Shown here piece after piece: positions 34,308 to 43,210 of a stretch of 64,000 nt of DNA. Origin of the DNA: Asaia bogorensis (lineage in GTDB: Bacteria; Pseudomonadota; Alphaproteobacteria; Acetobacterales; Acetobacteraceae); the NCBI RefSeq assembly GCF_900465345.1, contig NZ_UEGO01000030.1:1-64000 (forward strand). Direction: 5' to 3'. The notes below the pieces were generated by a model. The model saw only the letters and a list, made by a program, of their open reading frames with translations, searched no databases and had not been told where the DNA came from. Within the stretch, counting starts at the first letter, position 1, and each line of letters opens with the position of its first letter. The position numbers were made by a program, and so were the translations under genes.

Positions 34308-35698
34308 TGCCCATGACGAACAAGACATCCCCGCGCCAGCCGGGGCGACGCTTCTTTCTGGGTTCGACCCTCGCCACAACGGCCATGCTGAGTGGCTGCG
34401 GCATCTTCAAGGACGACCCCAAGCAGATCCTTGCGGGCAAGCGCTACGACGTGCTGTCGACCGGTGCTGGTCTGGTCGTGGATGAAGAGGATCATACACC
34501 GATCGTTCTGCCCCCGGCCCAGCCCATCACAGCGTGGCCGCTGGTCGGGCGCGTGCCGGACCATCTCTCGCTCAATACAAACTGGGCCGGTCCGCAACTC
34601 GCCTGGTCGCGTTCGATCGGTCACGGCATTTCCGAGCCTGCTTTCCTGCATTTCGTCGCCCTCGGCCCCAATGGCCGCGGTGCCATCCAGTCGCCACCCG
34701 TCATTGACGCAGGTCGCATCTACACCCGCGATGGTGTCGGGACGGTGAGAGCCTGGAACTGGCCTGCCATGAGCCCGCTCTGGACATTCATCCCCAAGGG
34801 CAACAAGGCACGTTCGAGCGATATCGGTGGCGGTATGGGCCTTGCCGGTGACACGCTCTATATCGTCGACGGTGTCGGGCAGGTCATTGCGGTGGCTGCC
34901 GAGACCGGCAAGGTCAAATGGCGTGCTGAAACGGTTGTGCCGGGGCGTTCGGCACCGACAATCGTCGATGGTCGCGTGTTCTTCGGCACGATCGATGAGC
35001 GGCTCTTTGCGCTGAATGCCGAAACGGGCGAGCAGATCTGGACCTATCAGGCCACCGAGGCCGATACGGTCATGTTCGGGCAATCCGCCCCGGCGGTATA
35101 TAATGGCGTCGTCGTGGCCGGTTTTGGCAGTGGCGACCTTGTGGCGCTTCGTGCGGAATCCGGTGAGCTTGTCTGGAGCGACAGCCTTGGCGGCTCGAAC
35201 GGTCGCGGCGCCATGCTCGATCTGGCCTGTGTGCGTGGCGCACCCGTGGTCAAGGACGGCACAGCCTATGCGGTTTCGCTCTCCAAGGTTCTGGTCGCCA
35301 TCGATATGCGCTCGGGTCGCCGCCTTTGGGAGCGTGAAGCCAGCGGGCAGAATACGCCGCTCATTGTGGGCGACTGGCTGTATCTGATCTCTTCGGATCA
35401 GCAGCTTGCCTGTCTTGATCGACTGTCGGGCCATGTACGCTGGATCCACGATCTGCGTCGTTTCAAGAACGAGACCAAGCAGAAATATGCCGTGACGTGG
35501 TTTGGCCCTGTCATGGCCGATGGAAAGCTCGTGTGTGTTTCCTCTCTCGAGGAAAACGGCTTCCAGGTGATCGACGCGGTCACGGGCAAGGCTGACGCAC
35601 CCCTGAAAACAAAAAAGCCTACTCTGGTTGAACCCATCATCTGCGACGGCAAGGTTCTTGTGCTGTCGACCGATGGTAACCTGAATGCATATGGTTGA
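34307..35698 (+). CDS. bamB: outer-membrane protein assembly factor BamB (PQQ-like beta-propeller)
   Basis: 463-aa lipoprotein of the BAM complex. The signal combines a twin-arginine-like RRFFLGSTLATTAML with a lipobox LSGC (Cys near residue 31). The rest is an eight-bladed propeller with repeated motifs such as LYIVDGVGQVIAVAAETGKVKW, VFFGTIDERLFALNAETGEQIW and AYAVSLSKVLVAIDMRSGRRLW. ATG 34307 overlaps the stop of the yfgM-like gene; ATG 34313 is an alternative. der follows after 3 bp, as in many proteobacteria. Confidence 0.9.
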   Translation: MPMTNKTSPRQPGRRFFLGSTLATTAMLSGCGIFKDDPKQILAGKRYDVLSTGAGLVVDEEDHTPIVLPPAQPITAWPLVGRVPDHLSLNTNWAGPQLAWSRSIGHGISEPAFLHFVALGPNGRGAIQSPPVIDAGRIYTRDGVGTVRAWNWPAMSPLWTFIPKGNKARSSDIGGGMGLAGDTLYIVDGVGQVIAVAAETGKVKWRAETVVPGRSAPTIVDGRVFFGTIDERLFALNAETGEQIWTYQATEADTVMFGQSAPAVYNGVVVAGFGSGDLVALRAESGELVWSDSLGGSNGRGAMLDLACVRGAPVVKDGTAYAVSLSKVLVAIDMRSGRRLWEREASGQNTPLIVGDWLYLISSDQQLACLDRLSGHVRWIHDLRRFKNETKQKYAVTWFGPVMADGKLVCVSSLEENGFQVIDAVTGKADAPLKTKKPTLVEPIICDGKVLVLSTDGNLNAYG

Positions 35699-35701
35699 TC
35701 C

Positions 35702-37108
35702 GTGACTGACTCTTCTTTTCTTCCGCTCGTTGTCATTGCCGGGCGTCCCAATGTCGGTAAATCGACTCTCTTCAACCGGCTGGTAGGGCGGCGTCAGGCC
35801 ATTGTGTCTGACATGCCGGGCGTGACACGCGATCGCAAGGAAGGAGAGGCGTTGCTGCGTGGGCGCAAGGTGCGCCTGATCGATACGGCAGGTCTCGAAG
35901 AAGCTGCGCCGGACACGCTTTTCGGTCGTATGCGTGCTTCTTCAGAATCGGCCGTGGCGCAGGCGGATCTCGTGCTGTTCTGCATCGATGCCCGCGCCGG
36001 TGTGACGCCGGCCGACAAGCATTTTGCTGCCTGGCTGCGCAAGCAGAACAAGAAAGTGCTGCTCCTCGCCAACAAGGCAGAGGGTGCGGCGGCGGGTAAC
36101 GAAGTGCTCGAGGCCTATTCCCTGGGTCTCGGGACGCCACTGGCGCTCTCTGCCGAACATGGCGAGGGTATTGCGCATCTGATGGGTGAAATCGCCGATC
36201 GCCTGCCCGAAGGTGAGCGTGTGCGTGAAAAGCCGCGTTCGCGTGCCAAGGTGCTTGACGAGGATGGCGAGGAAATCGAGGAGCGGCCAGCGGGCCCGCT
36301 GCGCCTCGCCATTGTGGGCCGCCCCAATGCCGGTAAATCCACGCTCCTGAACTGCCTGCTGGGTGAAGAGCGCATGATCACCGGGCCCGAGCCGGGTCTG
36401 ACGCGTGATTCAATCTCGGTGTCGCTGCATGACGAGGTTGGGCCGATCCAGCTTGTCGATACGGCCGGGCTGCGTCGCAAGGCGCGCATCGAGCAGGATC
36501 TGGAGCGTATGTCGGTTTCGGCGTCCATCGAGGCGCTGAAAATGGCCGAGGTGGTTGTGCTGACGCTTGATGCCACGCTGGGTGTGCATGAGCAGGACCT
36601 GCAGATTGCCCGTCTCATCGAGCGGGAAGGGCGCGCCTGTGTTCTGGCCCTGAACAAGTGGGATGCAGTCGAGGACCGCGCAGCCACGCGTCAGGCGATT
36701 GCCGATCGTATCGAGACCTCGTTGGCCCAGATGCGCGGTATCCCGGTCGTTACCTTCTCGGCCCTGACGGGTGCTGGGGTGAACAAGCTTCTGCCCGCCG
36801 TTCGTCGGGCGCATGAGGTCTGGAACAGCCGCGTGACGACCGGCGAGCTTAATCGCTGGTTCGAGGCCGCGCTTGAGCGGCATCAGCCGCCACTGGTTGA
36901 CGGGCGCCGTCTCAAGCTGCGTTACATGACGCAGGCCAAGTCCCGCCCGCCGACCTTCATCCTGTTCGGTACGCGCGCAGAGCTGCTGCCGGATGCCTAC
37001 AAGCGCTATCTGGTGAATGGGCTGCGCGAAACGTTCCATCTGCCGGGTACGCCGATCCGTTTGCAATTGAGGGGCACCAAGAACCCCTATGCGGAGAACA
37101 AGTCATGA
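35702..37108 (+). CDS. der: ribosome assembly GTPase Der (EngA)
   Basis: 468-aa double GTPase needed for 50S subunit assembly. Two G domains each carry a P-loop (GRPNVGKST near residue 14, GRPNAGKST near 207), DTAGL switch II blocks (LIDTAGLEEA, LVDTAGLRRK) and NKxE/NKWD G4 motifs. The C-terminal KH-like domain ends with HLPGTPIRLQLRGTKNPY. The start is GTG at 35702. The stop overlaps the next gene by 4 bp. Confidence 0.95.
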   Translation: MTDSSFLPLVVIAGRPNVGKSTLFNRLVGRRQAIVSDMPGVTRDRKEGEALLRGRKVRLIDTAGLEEAAPDTLFGRMRASSESAVAQADLVLFCIDARAGVTPADKHFAAWLRKQNKKVLLLANKAEGAAAGNEVLEAYSLGLGTPLALSAEHGEGIAHLMGEIADRLPEGERVREKPRSRAKVLDEDGEEIEERPAGPLRLAIVGRPNAGKSTLLNCLLGEERMITGPEPGLTRDSISVSLHDEVGPIQLVDTAGLRRKARIEQDLERMSVSASIEALKMAEVVVLTLDATLGVHEQDLQIARLIEREGRACVLALNKWDAVEDRAATRQAIADRIETSLAQMRGIPVVTFSALTGAGVNKLLPAVRRAHEVWNSRVTTGELNRWFEAALERHQPPLVDGRRLKLRYMTQAKSRPPTFILFGTRAELLPDAYKRYLVNGLRETFHLPGTPIRLQLRGTKNPYAENKS

Positions 37109-37695
37109 GCCAGACCGCCCTTGTGCTGATCGAATTCCAGAATGATTTCGTTTCCGAGGGCGGAGCGTTGCATGATGGCGTGAAGGCCGAGATTGCCCGC
37201 ACGGGCATGATCGATCGCACAATCGCTCTCGTCAAAGCGGCGCGTGCCAAGGGCGTGAAGATCGTCTGGGTGCCCATCGAGTTCGCAAAGGGCTATCCGG
37301 AGCTCGCCAGCGCGCCCTACGGAATTCTGGCGGGCGTGAAGGCGACGCAGGCTTTCCAGAGAGGGGAATGGGGCGCTGAGATCATCGACGCGCTGTCGCC
37401 TGAGAGTGATGATATCGTCATTTCAGGCAAGCGTGGCTTGTGCAGTTTCGCCAGCACCAATCTCGATTTCGTGCTGCGGCATAACGGGATCACGCGTGTC
37501 GCGCTCGGTGGTTTCCTGACCGATTGCTGTGTGGAATCCACCATGCGCACGGCCTATGAGCTGGGCTATGATGTGGTGACCCTGACCGATTGCACCGCCA
37601 CGCTTTCACAAGCGCAGCATAAGGCAGCCATTCAGTACACCTACCCGATGTTCTCCCGCCCTATGACGTCAGAGGCCTTTCTGGCTACGCTCTGA
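37105..37695 (+). CDS. isochorismatase-family cysteine hydrolase
   Basis: 196-aa hydrolase with the family's catalytic triad: Asp in EFQNDFV (residue about 12), Lys in SGKRGLCSF (about 111) and Cys in LTDCCVEST (about 144 or 145, normally the second of the pair). Members cleave isochorismate, nicotinamide, carbamoyl groups and other amides; the substrate here cannot be told. It is translationally coupled to der. A strong hairpin terminator shared with the convergent gntP follows. Confidence 0.8.
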   Translation: MSQTALVLIEFQNDFVSEGGALHDGVKAEIARTGMIDRTIALVKAARAKGVKIVWVPIEFAKGYPELASAPYGILAGVKATQAFQRGEWGAEIIDALSPESDDIVISGKRGLCSFASTNLDFVLRHNGITRVALGGFLTDCCVESTMRTAYELGYDVVTLTDCTATLSQAQHKAAIQYTYPMFSRPMTSEAFLATL

Positions 37696-37732
37696 GGCTC
37701 TCACAAGATGCGCCTGTCGGCGCAGCGGCAAG

Positions 37733-37762
37733 AAGCGCGGGATCATTGTCCCGCGCTTTTCT
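37733..37762. terminator. bidirectional intrinsic terminator
   Basis: A perfect 10-bp stem AAGCGCGGGA / TCCCGCGCTT with a 6-nt loop (TCATTG), followed by TT on the plus strand and preceded by AA-rich sequence for the minus strand. It sits between the convergent isochorismatase-family gene and gntP. Confidence 0.75.
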
Positions 37763-39165
37763 TATATGAACAGGGACGCCAGCAGGCAGAAACCAAGGCC
37801 GAGGAACGCAATCAGCGTTTCGATGACGCACCAGGTCTTTATGGTCTGCGGCACGGTCAGGCCGAGATATTCCTTGATCTGCCAGAAGCCGGCATCGTTC
37901 ATGGGGCCGAAAGCCACCGAGCCTGCGCCCGTGACCAGCACCATGAGTTCGGGTGAAACGCCATGGCTCTTGAGCAGGATCGGGCCAGCAATGCTGGAGG
38001 CGGTGCTCATGGCAACCGTCGCCGAGCCGCAGGCTACGCGCACGATAACCGCCAGCAGCCAGCCCAGAACGAGAATCGGCACATTGAAGTCCAGGGCCGT
38101 GTCGGTGATGACCTTCGAGACACCGCTATCGACCAGTTCGCGGCCAAAGCCGCCGCCTGCGCCAACGAGCAGCATGATGAGTGCAGTCGGGCCAAGACAT
38201 TCATTGGTGAAACGCAGGATTGTCTCGCGTGAGAAGCCGCGGGCCAGCCCCAGAACATAAAAGGAGAGGATGACAGCCAGCACGAGGGCAATATCGGTGT
38301 TGCCGATGAAATGCAGGGCCGTGTTCAGGCTCGTTCCCGGTGCCGAGACGCGATCGGCTATCGACGCCACGAGCATCAGCACGACTGGCGAGAGAATGGT
38401 GAAGACCGTGATGGCAAAGCCGGGCATGTTCTTGGGCGGCTCGCGGTTCACGAACTGCTCTGCCAGCGGGTTGGCCTCGGTCAGGGGAACGCGGGGGGCA
38501 ATGAAGCGAGCAAAGAGAGGGCCGGCAATGATGGCGATGGGTGTGCCGATCAGAATACCGAGGAAAATCGTATGGCCTGTATTGGCGTGATAGGCCGAGA
38601 GTGCGAGCAGCGTGGCCGGATGCGGCGGGATCATGGCATGGGTGACTGACAGCGCGGCCCCCATGGGAAGCGCGACACGCAGCAACGGTGTATCGGTACG
38701 GGCAGCCAGCACGAAGGCGAGGGGGATGAGCAGGACAAATCCGACCTCGAAGAATACCGGCAGACCGATCAGCAGACCGATGATCATCATCGCCCAGTCT
38801 ACGCGCGAGCGTCCGGCCCGGTTGGAGATGGTCAGGGCTATGCGGTCAGCGCCGCCCGACTCAGCCAGCATCTTGCCCAGCATCGTGCCAAGCGCGATCA
38901 CCGTGCCGACATGGCCAAGCACGTGGCCTGCGCCCTCCTCGAAGGATTTTACCACCTTGTCGGCTGGCATCCCCGCCGCAAGCGCAAGCGCCAGCGACGT
39001 CGTGAACAGCACGATGAACGGATTGAGCCTGAAGAAGGCAATGAGGACGACGATCGCAAGGATCGCGGCGGAGGCAAGGGAGATGGCAAAAAGCGCAGAC
39101 ATGACGTGATCACGCGGGGCTAACGGGGTTTCTGTCAACGTGTCATCACGTTGCTGCGTGTTCAC
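37762..39165 (-). CDS. gntP: gluconate:proton symporter, GntP family
   Basis: 467-aa inner-membrane carrier with about 12-14 hydrophobic segments. Family landmarks are FRLNPFIVLFTTSLALALAAGMP, the GHVGTVIALGTMLGKMLAESGGADRIA stretch (in two parts), THAMIPPHPATLLALSAYHANTG and CGSATVAMSTASSIAGP. Gluconate is a main carbon intermediate of acetic acid bacteria, which fits. The GTG at 39165 gives a 21-residue polar lead; ATG 39102 (MSALFAISLAS) would place the start at the first membrane helix and is about as likely. A small inverted repeat lies upstream at 39206-39229. Confidence 0.87.
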   Translation of the reverse strand: MNTQQRDDTLTETPLAPRDHVMSALFAISLASAAILAIVVLIAFFRLNPFIVLFTTSLALALAAGMPADKVVKSFEEGAGHVLGHVGTVIALGTMLGKMLAESGGADRIALTISNRAGRSRVDWAMMIIGLLIGLPVFFEVGFVLLIPLAFVLAARTDTPLLRVALPMGAALSVTHAMIPPHPATLLALSAYHANTGHTIFLGILIGTPIAIIAGPLFARFIAPRVPLTEANPLAEQFVNREPPKNMPGFAITVFTILSPVVLMLVASIADRVSAPGTSLNTALHFIGNTDIALVLAVILSFYVLGLARGFSRETILRFTNECLGPTALIMLLVGAGGGFGRELVDSGVSKVITDTALDFNVPILVLGWLLAVIVRVACGSATVAMSTASSIAGPILLKSHGVSPELMVLVTGAGSVAFGPMNDAGFWQIKEYLGLTVPQTIKTWCVIETLIAFLGLGFCLLASLFI

Positions 39166-39205
39166 ATATTGGGCAGAAATCTTACAAGCCTGATCCCGCC
39201 TGTAC

Positions 39206-39229
39206 CGGTCCGTTCCATATCATGGACCG
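39206..39229. promoter_or_regulatory. inverted repeat upstream of gntP, possible operator
   Basis: Arms CGGTCC and GGACCG are separated by 12 bases, with a nested TCCA...TGGA inside. It lies about 40 bp upstream of the gntP start in a 236-bp divergent intergenic region. Size and position suit a dimeric repressor site, but no regulator gene is adjacent and only one copy is seen. Confidence 0.3.
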
Positions 39230-39401
39230 ATCCAAAGTGTTTGCGAGGCTGCCCGCACGGTTTGCACGATCAGCCTACGAGTCGCATCGGCTGTGATGCG
39301 TTGTTCTGGTGGGCATGGTCGTGGAACGCATGAGGTTCTATGCAGAGTAGAGACTCGCCAGTGGCGCTTACGACTCCATAAGATCCTGAGAGGGGAACAC
39401 C

Positions 39402-40151
39402 GTGCTGATCCGAAGCGACGAGACAGTTGATATCCAGACACCCACGGGTGAGATGCGCGTCCATCTCTTCCGTCCGGCAAGAGCGGGACGTTTCCCCGCC
39501 ATTCTGCTGTTTTCGGAAATCTATCAGGTGACCGCGCCTATCGAGCGCCTCGCCGCGATGATTGCAGGGCAGGGCTATCTGGTCGCGGTGCCGGAAGTCT
39601 ATCACGAATACGAGGCTCCCGGCTGTGTGCTGGCCTATGACAAGCCGGGTACAGATCGCGGGAACGACCTGAAATACACCAAGCCCATCGGGCAGTTTGA
39701 CAGTGACAATGTGGCGCTTGTTGCCTGGCTGCGCGGGCACGAAGCGTGCAGCGGGCGCTTTGGTGCGTTTGGCGTCTGTCTGGGTGGCCACCTTGCCTTC
39801 CGTGCAGCGCTGCTGCCGGACATCGAAGCGACAGCCTGTTTCTATGCTACCGATCTGCATACCGGCACGCTGGGTGGCGAGCGCCATGATGGTACGCTGG
39901 CCCGCGCTGCCGAGATAAGCGGCGAGATCATGATGGTATGGGGCCGTCATGATCCGCATGTGCCCTATGAGGGACGTCGCCAGATTCGCGATGCGCTCGA
40001 GCAGGCCGGTACGGCGCTGGAATGGCATGAGGTCGATGGCCAGCATGCCTTCCTGCGCGATGGTGCACCCCGTTTCGATGCAGCGCTGTTCCTTCAGGGC
40101 ATGAGCTGGACCAACGGGCTCTATCAGCGCATGTTCATGGCTCAGCCCTGA
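39402..40151 (+). CDS. dienelactone hydrolase family protein
   Basis: 249-aa alpha/beta hydrolase. The Cys nucleophile is in FGVCLGGHLAF (about residue 126), the Asp in WGRHDPHVPYEGR (about 182) and the His in DGQHAFLRD (about 214), a Cys-Asp-His triad as in dienelactone hydrolase. It may act on lactones or esters; the substrate is not known. The start is GTG at 39402, 7 bases after GAGGGG. An MFS exporter gene follows after 3 bp, so the pair may be co-transcribed. Confidence 0.82.
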   Translation: MLIRSDETVDIQTPTGEMRVHLFRPARAGRFPAILLFSEIYQVTAPIERLAAMIAGQGYLVAVPEVYHEYEAPGCVLAYDKPGTDRGNDLKYTKPIGQFDSDNVALVAWLRGHEACSGRFGAFGVCLGGHLAFRAALLPDIEATACFYATDLHTGTLGGERHDGTLARAAEISGEIMMVWGRHDPHVPYEGRRQIRDALEQAGTALEWHEVDGQHAFLRDGAPRFDAALFLQGMSWTNGLYQRMFMAQP

Positions 40152-40154
40152 GTC

Positions 40155-41552
40155 ATGAAAGCGGCGCGACAGGGCGGAATTTCGCATAACGACAGCGATG
40201 GCACCGGGCAGCCTGACGGGCTGTATGGTGTCGAGCGCGCCAGGGCGATGCTGGCAGTCGCGCTGGCCGTGCTGCTTTCAGTGCTTGATTACGCGGTGGC
40301 CAATGTCGCGCTGCCGAGCATTGCGCATGACCTGCATATCGCCTCATCCCAGTCCATCTGGGTCATCAATGCCTATCAGCTTGCTTCGCTGTCGATGCTG
40401 CTCCCCCTGGCGTCGATCGGGGCACGTATAGGCTTTGCGCGCATGTGCCGGCTGGGCATCGCGATCTTTCTTGTCGCCTCCATCTTCTGTGCCCTGTCGC
40501 ACAGCCTGCTTGAGCTTGCTCTTGCGCGGGCTCTGCAGGGTGTTGGCGGGGCGAGCATCATGAGCGTTGCCATTGCGCTCATACGGTTCATCTATCCCAA
40601 GGCAGCACTCGGCAAAGGGCTGGCCTTGAACGGCCTCATCATCGGTACCGGCGTGGCGCTTGGTCCTACCGTCGGTTCCCTGGTCATGTCGGTTGCCGAC
40701 TGGCCGTGGATTTTCTGGATCAATGTACCCCTCGGGCTGGCGGCCCTGGCGCTGGCCAGCTTCGCCCTGCCAGTCACGCCATGCTCGGAGAAGGCGGTCG
40801 ATCTGCCTGCTGTGGTGCTGACCATCTGTGCCTTTACCTTCACCGTGATTGGCGTTGATGACGCGGTGCATGGCGGGCTCTGGGGCGCATTGCTGCTCTC
40901 GGGGGCAGGTGTTCTCTGCTGGGCAGCGCTCCTGCGCTATCAGCGCGGCAAGGACGAGCCTGTGGTACCGGTCGATCTGCTGGGTGTGCCGTCGTTCCTG
41001 ATTGCGTTCATCGTCGGCATGACAGGGTTTGTCGCGTCGAATTTCTTCATCATTGCCATGCCCTTCACGCTTGAGACCGTGTTCCAGCGCCCGGCGACAG
41101 TCACCGGGTTTCTGATCACGCCCTGGGCGGTAGGCGTGGCCACCATGTCGTTCCTCATTGGCCGCTGGACCGATCGGGTCCCTGCGGTTCTGCTCTCCAG
41201 CCTCGGCCTTGCCGTAACCGGATGCGGGTTTGCGTTGCTCTGGCTTCTGCCGCCAGATGCCTCGAATCTGGATATCATCTGGCGCACCTGGCTGGCGGGA
41301 TCCGGGTTCGGCATGTTCCAGCCCCCCAATAACCGCGTCATGATGCTGGCGGCTCCCCGTGGGCGTGAGGGAAGCGCAAGCGGACTCGTGTCGGTCGCAA
41401 GGTTGGGCGGGCAGACGCTTGGCGCGCTGCTGGTTGCGAGCGTTTTTCGCTTCAGCACCCATGCCTCAACGCTGTGCCTGCTTTGCGCCATGCTGATTGC
41501 CTGGGTTGGCGCTGCGATGAGCCTGGCGCGTTCGATCAAGGCGAAGGCCTGA
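40155..41552 (+). CDS. MFS transporter, DHA2 (14-helix) drug exporter type
   Basis: 465-aa inner-membrane protein with about 14 hydrophobic segments. The DHA2/EmrB-QacA features are visible: VLDYAVANVALPSIAHDL in helix 1, SIWVINAYQLASLSMLLPL in helix 2, ALQGVGGASIMSVAIALI and GPTVGSLV (motif C, helix 5). Such pumps export drugs, organic acids or other metabolites by proton antiport. No adjacent periplasmic adaptor (EmrA) gene is seen, so it probably works alone. Confidence 0.85.
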   Translation: MKAARQGGISHNDSDGTGQPDGLYGVERARAMLAVALAVLLSVLDYAVANVALPSIAHDLHIASSQSIWVINAYQLASLSMLLPLASIGARIGFARMCRLGIAIFLVASIFCALSHSLLELALARALQGVGGASIMSVAIALIRFIYPKAALGKGLALNGLIIGTGVALGPTVGSLVMSVADWPWIFWINVPLGLAALALASFALPVTPCSEKAVDLPAVVLTICAFTFTVIGVDDAVHGGLWGALLLSGAGVLCWAALLRYQRGKDEPVVPVDLLGVPSFLIAFIVGMTGFVASNFFIIAMPFTLETVFQRPATVTGFLITPWAVGVATMSFLIGRWTDRVPAVLLSSLGLAVTGCGFALLWLLPPDASNLDIIWRTWLAGSGFGMFQPPNNRVMMLAAPRGREGSASGLVSVARLGGQTLGALLVASVFRFSTHASTLCLLCAMLIAWVGAAMSLARSIKAKA

Positions 41553-41567
41553 CCGGGCTGGGGTCAG

Positions 41568-42218
41568 TCAGGCCGGTAGAGGCAGAATTCGGCACAGGCG
41601 AGTTTCACGCGCTGTCCTGCCCTCCAGCTCCATCGTTGTGGGCAGATCCATCACGCTTAGCGTCTCGATACCGTCTTTCGGCGCATAGGGGCGGCCTGGG
41701 TCAGCCATCCAGACCTCCATATGGGCCGCACAGTGACGCAGCCACGGAATGATCTGGTCCGCCATCTGCTGATTGTAGCAGACATCTCCGCAAAGAAGCA
41801 GGTCTGCCTTGGGCAATATGCCGATGATGGAGCCTTCCAGCGGGGTGAGGCCAACGCCATTCAGCGCGGCATTGAGCTGCGCGGCCTCAAGGGCAAGTGG
41901 GTCGATATCATTGGCAAGCACCTCTGCTGCGCCGGACCGTGCTGCCGCGATGCCTGCCAGACCACCCCCACAGGCGAAATCCAGCACGATGCGATCCCGC
42001 ACCAGAGCCGGGTTGTCGAGGATGAAACGGGCAAGAAGCTGGCTGCCCGGCCACGCAAAGGCCCAGAAAGGCGGCTCTATGTTCATCTCGGCCAGGTGGG
42101 CTTCTGTCGCCTGCCAGATCGGGGTGATTTCAGTGGCTAGATGCAGCCTGAGCTCCGGGACGAGGGGCGCGGTTTCGATAACCGTCTGACTGGCAATGAA
42201 GTTTTCGGCCTCTCTCAC
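41568..42218 (-). CDS. METTL20/ETFB-lysine methyltransferase-like protein
   Basis: 216-aa class I SAM-dependent methyltransferase. PPFWAFAWPGSQLLARFIL precedes the SAM motif VLDFACGGGLAGIAAARSGA, followed by VLANDIDPLA, CGDVCYNQ and WMADPGRPY. The DPGR element and the WAFAWPG lead are characteristic of the ETFB lysine methyltransferase group (METTL20 and bacterial homologues), which modify the beta subunit of electron transfer flavoprotein. I chose the GTG at 42218 because it overlaps the ubiA stop (GTGA); earlier in-frame starts lie well inside ubiA. Confidence 0.75.
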   Translation of the reverse strand: MREAENFIASQTVIETAPLVPELRLHLATEITPIWQATEAHLAEMNIEPPFWAFAWPGSQLLARFILDNPALVRDRIVLDFACGGGLAGIAAARSGAAEVLANDIDPLALEAAQLNAALNGVGLTPLEGSIIGILPKADLLLCGDVCYNQQMADQIIPWLRHCAAHMEVWMADPGRPYAPKDGIETLSVMDLPTTMELEGRTARETRLCRILPLPA

Positions 42219-43165
42219 GACAACACCCGCCCGCAGATCAGTGCCGCGGCCAGAACCATGCCAAACGGGACATTCTGACGAAACAGCATCAGGCACAGCG
42301 CCGGGTTGCGGATATCCAGACGAGCGATCTGGCTGACCAGCATGAGGCTGGACAGGAGCGCGAGAGGCCAGACACTCCAGTGCAGCCCAGCCAGTGCGAT
42401 GGCCGCCGACAGGAGGAGGGCCGCCCCTGCGTAGCAGGATGCGATGAAAGGCCGCGCCTGCGTTGCCCAGAGACGCGAGGTTGAACGCACTCCAATACGG
42501 GCATCGTCATCCATGTCCTGAAAGCCATAGATGGTGTCAAAGCCAAGCTGCCACAGGATCGTGCCGGCGTAGAGCAGGGCACAGACCCAATCGACCCGCC
42601 CTGCGGCAGCGGCGTACCCCATGGGGGCGCCGAAACCAAAGGTGAACCCCATGACGAGCTGCGGCCACCACGTTACGCGTTTGGCTGCCGGGTAAAGCCC
42701 GACCAGAAGCAGGGCAAGCGGTGCGAGCGCCCAGCAGATTGCGGGAAGCTGGAATAGCACCAGGGCGCCGATAACAAGCAGGGCTGCCAGCAGCCAGAGG
42801 GCCTGAAGCACCGAGACAGCGCCGCTGGCAAGAGGGCGACCTGCGGTACGGGCAACCTGGGCGTCGATCTTGCGGTCCCAGATGTCATTGACGACACAAC
42901 CGGCTGACCGCATGGCGAGGGAGCCAATGGCGAAAAGGGCGATCAGCACGGCACGGCGGGAGAATGTCGCGCCCTCGGCCAGCGCGATTCCCCAGATGCC
43001 GGGCAAAAGGAGGAGCCACGTGCCGACAGGGCGGTCGAGACGGGCCAGCAGCAGATAGGGCCGCCATGCGCGCGGCATACGGGCGATCCAGCCATGAGCG
43101 CGTATGTCAGTGTGGGGCACGGTCTCGCGCGTCATCGGGGTCTCCATGTCGTCATGAGGGTTCAT
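42215..43165 (-). CDS. ubiA: 4-hydroxybenzoate polyprenyltransferase
   Basis: 316-aa integral membrane prenyltransferase of ubiquinone synthesis. The two Asp-rich sites are NDIWDRKIDAQVARTAGRPL (about residue 92) and DTIYGFQDMDDDARIGVRST (about 210), with about 8 hydrophobic helices. Ubiquinone is the main electron carrier in acetic acid bacteria, and a polyprenyl diphosphate synthase gene that would supply the side chain lies at 62767. The first ATG at 43165 gives a short polar lead; ATGs at 43147 and 43135 are alternatives. It is divergent from rsmE. Confidence 0.92.
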   Translation of the reverse strand: MNPHDDMETPMTRETVPHTDIRAHGWIARMPRAWRPYLLLARLDRPVGTWLLLLPGIWGIALAEGATFSRRAVLIALFAIGSLAMRSAGCVVNDIWDRKIDAQVARTAGRPLASGAVSVLQALWLLAALLVIGALVLFQLPAICWALAPLALLLVGLYPAAKRVTWWPQLVMGFTFGFGAPMGYAAAAGRVDWVCALLYAGTILWQLGFDTIYGFQDMDDDARIGVRSTSRLWATQARPFIASCYAGAALLLSAAIALAGLHWSVWPLALLSSLMLVSQIARLDIRNPALCLMLFRQNVPFGMVLAAALICGRVLS

Positions 43166-43210
43166 TGCGTCTATGAACAGGGAACGTCAATCACGCATCA
43201 CGAGGCAGAC

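Noticed and set aside
34283-35449. 388-codon minus-strand frame opposite bamB
   Set aside because: Shadow of the beta-propeller gene; no start region, no motifs.
40344-41462. 372-codon minus-strand frame opposite the MFS transporter
   Set aside because: Extremely polar antisense translation of a membrane protein, without any motif.
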